Positions 26,271-30,894 of a stretch of DNA of 30,894 bases are shown in pieces. A program made the position numbers and the translations under genes. How positions within the stretch are numbered: the first letter of the stretch is position 1; every line of letters starts with the position of its first letter. The notes under the pieces are model-generated. The model was not told the origin of the DNA. It was given only the letters and a program-made list of their open reading frames with translations, and did no database searches. The DNA comes from Pinguiococcus pyrenoidosus (Eukaryota; Sar; Pinguiophyceae; Pinguiochrysidales; Pinguiochrysidaceae): assembly GCA_019677205.1 (NCBI GenBank), contig JAAMXY010000008.1, forward strand, positions 1-30,894. Reading direction: 5' to 3'.

Positions 26271-26738
26271 GTCGCTGTCGATAGAAAGTGTTATGGTGCG
26301 CAGCGCGGCGGTGGAAATAGAGAAAGTGCTCTTCGCAGAACCAGTGTAAAGCGAAGCGAAGCCAAGCCAAGCCAAGCGAAGCCGGACTGTTTTGCCGTCG
26401 AGCGAGCATTCAAGAAGCTTCGCTCAGCTCAATCTGTTAGCTACATCCACAACGACGCGATACGCGTTCTGTGGCCACCACCTTGCGGGCCGCGCTTCAT
26501 CTGGTTCGAGCCGGTTGTCGCCGGCGATGCCGGCGATGAACCATCAACGCCATTGCCCTTCCTTCACTGCCGGTGCCTCTTGCCATGTTGCTCATTTGCA
26601 AGACTTCGTCGGGGCTCACCGCCCGGCGGTGCCGTGGCAGCGAGCAGGTCGCAGCGATCCTAGGACCCTCCCGATTAGTTGATTCCTGGGCTTCGCTTCC
26701 GCCGTGGACCGATCCGGCCCTGTCTTCGATCCGGCTCT
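26271..26738. other. Intergenic between convergent genes
   Basis: About 470 bp between the stops of the PX-like and GT18 genes. A short run of 5-bp units (gaagc/caagc) lies at about 26349-26380, and gccggcgat is repeated near 26518-26535. No gene or RNA structure is recognised. Confidence 0.4.
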
Positions 26739-28010
26739 TCAGGCCTTGCCGAGGACGTTTTCGAAGACCGTGCTGATCCGCTGCCTGTACGCGCTGTCAG
26801 TGAAGGGATGGGGCACGAAGGGGTCCAAAGGGCCGACGCGCATCGCCTCGTCAACGCAGTGCATATAATCGTCGAGCTCGCCTTCTCTTGCGGTGCACAC
26901 ATACGGCGGGCCCACCCGCTCACCAAGGTATGGGTGCTCGCTGCGGTATGCTACGCCGTAATCTCCCCTGGTCAAGTCAGCGTTCATGCTCCTGGGCTTG
27001 TTGTACACCGTGTTGATGTAGACGCAGCCGTTTGCCACGGCGTCCACGGCGGACGGTTCGTTCAGCGTGTCGCCAAACGTGATCAGGAATCGGCTCGTCG
27101 CCAGCAGCTGGTCAAACTCCTCCGGTGTCTTATGCCCGAGAAACTCGATATTGGGGTGCGAGAGAAGGGTCTCTCCCGGTGAGATGGTCGTGACGATCTT
27201 GACCTTGTCGGCAATCGCTTTCAGGGTCTCCATTCGATATCTCGGCGAGTACTCGTGGAGCTTGCCCAGGAAGACGCCCTGCGTTTTCTTGTCTCTCGCC
27301 AGGGGCTGCTCCACGCCGTAGCCAATGAAGGTGTTCTTGGCGGGAAGGGGAAACGCAGTGAGGACGTGCTTCATGTCCACTTGGACGCCGTCGCTCGGAA
27401 AGGAGGCCCGACCGAAATAGTCCAAGATGTACACACTGTCTTCTCTGCCCTGAAGGAACTCCCTCGGCTGCCTGCTGCTCCCAGCCCAGGTCCACGGATC
27501 GAGGATGTACGCGGAGTAGGCTGCGTGCTGCTCGGCAAGCCAACGGAACTCTTCTTCGGTCGTTGCAGTGTCCACGACCGCGCCGAGATCGCCCAGTGCG
27601 ATGGCAAGGGACCATCTCATGCGAATTTCCCCAGCAGGCACATTGCCTCTGGTGCTGTAGCCCTTCATGGAGTCCGTGGTGAACAGCAGCACCTTGGCTC
27701 GGTGCCTCTGCGCTCCCGGCGGCGCTGCAGAATCCTTGGCCGCGGCTTTGTCCTTGTGGTTCATCTCGTAGTAGCGACGAATGCTCTCTGCTCGCTTCGA
27801 CGGATCGATCCGGGAGTCCAAGACGTGCAGTGTGTGGCCGTGGTACTTCTGCGGCCCGTGCCTGGGGATCAACACCCCAGCTGAGCCGGAGTGGCCGTCG
27901 CTCCGTCCGTGGTCAACCAGGCGCAAGCGCCGCTCGAAGCTGATGATGGTCAGCACGGCCACCACAGCCGTGGCGCACATCGCGAGAAACGACTTGCGTC
28001 CGCACTCCAT
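26739..28010 (-). CDS. GT18 (MGAT5-like) N-acetylglucosaminyltransferase, type II Golgi membrane protein
   Basis: A 423-residue single-exon protein from the ATG at 28010; an ATG at 28100 would add 30 residues before the membrane anchor. A short cytosolic tail (MECGRK) and TM helix (SFLAMCATAVVAVLTIISF) form a type II anchor. The lumenal catalytic part shows MGAT5-family landmarks. These are FIGYGVEQPL, a GKLHEYSP strand, LGHKTPEEFDQLLATSRFLITFGDTLNEPSAVDAVANGC (compare the SGRDLQ...VGLGFPYEGPAPLEAIANGC region), YINTVYNKPRSMN, and SEHPYLGERVGPPYV (QHPYAEVFIGRPHVW). MGAT5 adds beta-1,6-GlcNAc to the mannose core of N-glycans using UDP-GlcNAc. This copy is much shorter than the human enzyme (about 740 residues), lacking most of the N-terminal region, so donor and acceptor are not certain. 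It is divergent from the PHD gene. Confidence 0.82.
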   Translation of the reverse strand: MECGRKSFLAMCATAVVAVLTIISFERRLRLVDHGRSDGHSGSAGVLIPRHGPQKYHGHTLHVLDSRIDPSKRAESIRRYYEMNHKDKAAAKDSAAPPGAQRHRAKVLLFTTDSMKGYSTRGNVPAGEIRMRWSLAIALGDLGAVVDTATTEEEFRWLAEQHAAYSAYILDPWTWAGSSRQPREFLQGREDSVYILDYFGRASFPSDGVQVDMKHVLTAFPLPAKNTFIGYGVEQPLARDKKTQGVFLGKLHEYSPRYRMETLKAIADKVKIVTTISPGETLLSHPNIEFLGHKTPEEFDQLLATSRFLITFGDTLNEPSAVDAVANGCVYINTVYNKPRSMNADLTRGDYGVAYRSEHPYLGERVGPPYVCTAREGELDDYMHCVDEAMRVGPLDPFVPHPFTDSAYRQRISTVFENVLGKA

Positions 28011-28412
28011 CGCCACGTCCGGTGACTTGCCGTTGTGCGGCGCTCTCGGCGTCCTCAAAGCTGCGGACAGACGCACCACCCTGCACAAATCGAACAGCAT
28101 GGGGACAGAGATGGAACGCTATCGCGCTGCGCGAATCGACGGCACCTTTGCGCCAACAGCTGAATCAGAGCTCAATAAGGGCTCTGAATCCTATCCTTTT
28201 GAAAGTGATTTTTTTCATTGTTTGGCTGATATTTAAATTCAATAAGAGACTCAAAAATATACATTATGAATATGGGCGATGAAAAGACCAATAGATGCCA
28301 AAGTTTTTTCAAAAAAAGATCTTGTGGGTTGTGGGTGATCCCGCGTCGCTGGGCTTTTCCCGCGTTTTTTGGTGCGGAAGCTCACGCTCGTTTCCGGTCC
28401 GGTTCGGGTGCC
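28011..28412. promoter_or_regulatory. Divergent intergenic region with AT-rich island
   Basis: About 400 bp between the GT18 and PHD-ePHD starts. The segment at about 28195-28320 is strongly AT-rich (gatatttaaattcaataaga, ttttttcaaaaaaag), in contrast to its flanks. It likely includes both promoters; no named element is identified. Confidence 0.45.
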
Positions 28413-30894
28413 ATGCAAGCCCTCCAGGATGGGGCGAGTGCTCCACCCGTCCTGGCCACCGTCATGGCCCTGCCGGTGCTCACGAGTCCAAAGACGCTGC
28501 CACCGCTCTCTTTCCGCAGCTGGTCCGAGAGTCGGCGGATCTGGTGGCGCGTGCGACGCATGCAGCGGCGCCACGTGCGCGCCGCCGCTGCGGATGTTGC
28601 AATCACGCTGAGCTCTCGGCAAAGTGCTGGAGACGGAGCGGCCACCGACCAAGCACGTGCGGCGCAGTCTGCGCCGTATCCGGCGCTCGTCAGTGGATCT
28701 GCGAAGAGTCTCGACGAGGTGGAGAGATGGCTCCGGCGCGCTCAGGCGGAAGTCACACCGACGGCCACTCCCCAGCGAGTTGCTGCACCTGCGGCGCCCC
28801 CGACGCCGCTTGCACCCGATACGGTCGTTTCGCGAACGACGCTGCAGAATGGTGTCTTCATCGACGAGTTGTTTGGCCCTCCGCCCGCTGAGAGCCTCGT
28901 GGTGGGCGACGTGACGAATCTGGAGACCGCGTTCTCGTCCGTGGCTCTGCAGGAGCGAGCGAGGCGGCAAGAGGAGGAGACTCGCATCGCTGCCGAGTAT
29001 GGCGCGCAGAGAGGGGGCTCGGACTTCGGCATCAGCGGAGAGCAGATGAACTTTCAAGCGCCAGACATCGGACCTGGCCGCAGGTTCGCGTACAAGAGGG
29101 CGGCCGCAGTGGCGAAAAGTGGCGGACGAGGCAAGAGGCCGGTGGAAGAAACCGTCTTCGCTCGTGTGGCAGGGAGATACGTCACCGCGGCGGAGCTGGT
29201 CGACGAGTGTGAGATCATGCTGTCGGAGAGCTCCGATTCCGACGAGGCCCAGGACGACGGCGAGACCGAAGTAGAGGACCAGGAGTCGGACTGGAAGCTG
29301 GAGGCTCTCGCCGTGCTGGCAGGCCAGGAGGTTCGAGTGCGCATTCAGTGTGGCGGGGTCCAGTTGGTGAGGCGCGCCCAGGCGAGCTCTCGCCGGCGAC
29401 GCTGCACGGAGCTCGTAGCCTCCCCGTCCCAGCGCATCCTCAGGCTGGACCACGATCAGATCTGGAAGGAATGGTTCAAGACGCCATTCGCGCAGCAGTT
29501 GAAGTCATGCCTGCAGCAACTCAACTCGAAGAAGCCCGAAGGAACGCGGGATCCTCTGCTCGCCCCGGCAGCGCTGGCGGACGGCGGCATCGTCATGGTG
29601 TGCCTCATCCCCGGGAAGATGTTTCCGCAGGAGCTGCGCCCCAAGCTGCCCATGCCAGCCGATGACTCGGGTGTTGTGTGCGACGTCTGCTCGGAGGGCC
29701 CTCCCGGGCTTCTCAGCTGCTGCGAGTGCGGAATTCATGTGCACGCTACTTGCTACGGCATTGATCTGCCAGTCGACGATTCGGAGTGGACGTGCGACCT
29801 CTGCGCAGCCTATCAGGCGGGCCTGCTCGGGGCGGGGCAGACTCCGGCGTGCACAGCATGCATTCACTGTCCTCACCGCGGCGGCGCGATGAAGCGGGCT
29901 GTTGGTCTCTCTGCGGTGGCCGAGCAGGAGCCCGCGTCCACGTGGATACACGCCTTCTGCGCGGTTCGCCATGAGGATTACGTCTTCAAATACCCGTCGC
30001 GCTACGATCTTGTTCCTGGGGGCGATTGGATCGCCGAAATGCGTGCGTACGTCCGACCCCGCATCATCTCCGCCCTCGAGAACGCACAGCGCTTCGATGC
30101 GGATATGGACGAGCTGCCGTTCGCCCGCTTTGACCCTGAGCGATCCGTCGTGATACTTTCCGATGCCGCTGACCGAGCGTGGGACGCGACCTACGGAAAC
30201 GGCGAAAGCACAAGAGCGGGGCTTTGTGCGATATGTGGCGAGACTCCGAACGTGCTTCAGAGGCAATGGCACCTGCCCTGTCTCACGAGGTGCGCGGCAC
30301 ATGGGTGCCGGGTCTGGTTTCACGCAAGCTGCGGTCAGCTGAAGGGGTGGGGAACCGGGTTCGCCATGAAGCGCGAGGGATCGGCCGCCGTACCGGTTCC
30401 AGTGTCGTTCTGCCCAGCACATTGCCGAGCAGCCGACGGCGCCATGCAAGCAGAAGAACTCGTGGATCAGTACGACAACGTTGGTGGCTGGCTACGAAAC
30501 ATCGACGAGAAGCTCAATGGTGCGCCAAATAGCATGAGAAGCTCCTACCTGAATCGCGCCCTGCCGGAGGAAGTGAAGGAGAGGGGACGGGCGATCGCCG
30601 CGCAGAGAGCCCGCGAAGGCAAAGCGAAAGAGAGGCGCAAAGAGTCGGCCTCCTGGACGAGTCTTTCCTTGGACAGTCCACGTGATCATCGTGGTTCGGC
30701 ACACAGGAAGCCCAAGCGCCCCCCTGCCGGAGGGCGGCAGAAGCGAAAGCGGCCTCGAGTCGTCTTGCAGAGTGACGACGAAGAGGAGGAGACTCCTCCC
30801 CCGCCAGCGAAGGCGCCTCCGAAGCTTCCTACGCCTGGTGATATCGCGTCCCAACAGGCATATCTGCACGAGCTGGAGGAAGCCGCGGACGACG
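28413..30894 (+). CDS. PHD-ePHD chromatin protein (JADE/BRPF/AF10-type), 3' end outside window
   Basis: The frame is open from the ATG at 28413 through the last base: 827 codons, no stop, no intron needed. Residues 1-420 are mostly disordered, with an acidic Ser/Asp patch near 270-290 (SESSDSDEAQDDGETEVED). A PHD finger starts at Cys423: CDVCSEGPPGLLSCCECGIHVHATC ... WTCDLC. Directly after it is an extended PHD: CIHCPHRGGAMK (about 479), TWIHAFCA, CAICGE, CAAHGCRVWFHASCG and SFCPAHC (to about 670). This paired PHD-zinc-knuckle-ePHD unit occurs in JADE, BRPF and AF10/AF17 and reads histone H3 or DNA for acetyltransferase or methyltransferase complexes. A basic NLS-like region (RKPKRPPAGGRQKRKRPR) follows near 767-785. 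Partner domains such as a bromodomain or PWWP may lie beyond the window. Confidence 0.88.
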   Translation, partial: MQALQDGASAPPVLATVMALPVLTSPKTLPPLSFRSWSESRRIWWRVRRMQRRHVRAAAADVAITLSSRQSAGDGAATDQARAAQSAPYPALVSGSAKSLDEVERWLRRAQAEVTPTATPQRVAAPAAPPTPLAPDTVVSRTTLQNGVFIDELFGPPPAESLVVGDVTNLETAFSSVALQERARRQEEETRIAAEYGAQRGGSDFGISGEQMNFQAPDIGPGRRFAYKRAAAVAKSGGRGKRPVEETVFARVAGRYVTAAELVDECEIMLSESSDSDEAQDDGETEVEDQESDWKLEALAVLAGQEVRVRIQCGGVQLVRRAQASSRRRRCTELVASPSQRILRLDHDQIWKEWFKTPFAQQLKSCLQQLNSKKPEGTRDPLLAPAALADGGIVMVCLIPGKMFPQELRPKLPMPADDSGVVCDVCSEGPPGLLSCCECGIHVHATCYGIDLPVDDSEWTCDLCAAYQAGLLGAGQTPACTACIHCPHRGGAMKRAVGLSAVAEQEPASTWIHAFCAVRHEDYVFKYPSRYDLVPGGDWIAEMRAYVRPRIISALENAQRFDADMDELPFARFDPERSVVILSDAADRAWDATYGNGESTRAGLCAICGETPNVLQRQWHLPCLTRCAAHGCRVWFHASCGQLKGWGTGFAMKREGSAAVPVPVSFCPAHCRAADGAMQAEELVDQYDNVGGWLRNIDEKLNGAPNSMRSSYLNRALPEEVKERGRAIAAQRAREGKAKERRKESASWTSLSLDSPRDHRGSAHRKPKRPPAGGRQKRKRPRVVLQSDDEEEETPPPPAKAPPKLPTPGDIASQQAYLHELEEAADD

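Overview
This window comes from the nuclear genome of a GC-rich, gene-dense unicellular eukaryote, probably a protist or alga. Short GT-AG introns of about 73-145 nt are needed to join conserved protein segments. A tRNA-Gln gene carries an intron at the canonical eukaryotic position and is followed by a Pol III T-run. The proteins are eukaryotic: an FHA-kinase, BBS7, a PHD-ePHD protein, cytochrome b561, a CUE protein and a GT18 glycosyltransferase. BBS7 implies a ciliated lineage. RlmH and a free-standing glutamate synthase small subunit are bacterial-type enzymes that probably serve organelles. I cannot fix the lineage. Secondary-plastid algae are possible but not shown.

Layout. 1-4.8 kb: the 5' end of an ERGIC/PDI-C-type membrane protein (-), a four-TM protein (-), a Chk2-like FHA-kinase (+), a small protein with a duplicated membrane module (-) and tRNA-Gln(TTG) (-). 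5.9-11.6 kb: GltD-like small subunit (+), an LRR protein with a pure 30-codon Asn run (-), and a four-exon membrane protein with a Cys-rich ectodomain (+). 11.6-15 kb: a secreted coiled-coil plus bulb-lectin-like protein (-) and an acidic signal-peptide protein (-). 15.3-18.2 kb: a candidate two-exon Cys/His gene (+), a three-exon RlmH (-) and a five-exon cytochrome b561 (+). 18.5-26.3 kb: an acyl-anchor-type PD-(D/E)XK-like protein (+), a CUE protein (-), BBS7 (+), a secreted aldo-keto reductase with a VHL-like N-domain (-) and an acyl-anchor-type PX-like protein (+). 26.7 kb to the end: a GT18/MGAT5-like Golgi enzyme (-) and the first 827 codons of a PHD-ePHD chromatin protein (+).

These genes do not form one pathway or operon. 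Loose themes are secretory and membrane functions (PDI/ERGIC, GT18, lectin-like, Cys-rich, CUE, AKR, cytochrome b561) and membrane-anchored peripheral proteins. Organisation is compact: convergent pairs can be separated by only 24-99 bp, while divergent starts are separated by roughly 310-810 bp. From 17 kb onward the strands alternate almost perfectly. Three short AT-rich islands sit only in upstream regions. Splice sites were placed by eye from GT-AG signals, reading frame and family conservation, and none has transcript support here.
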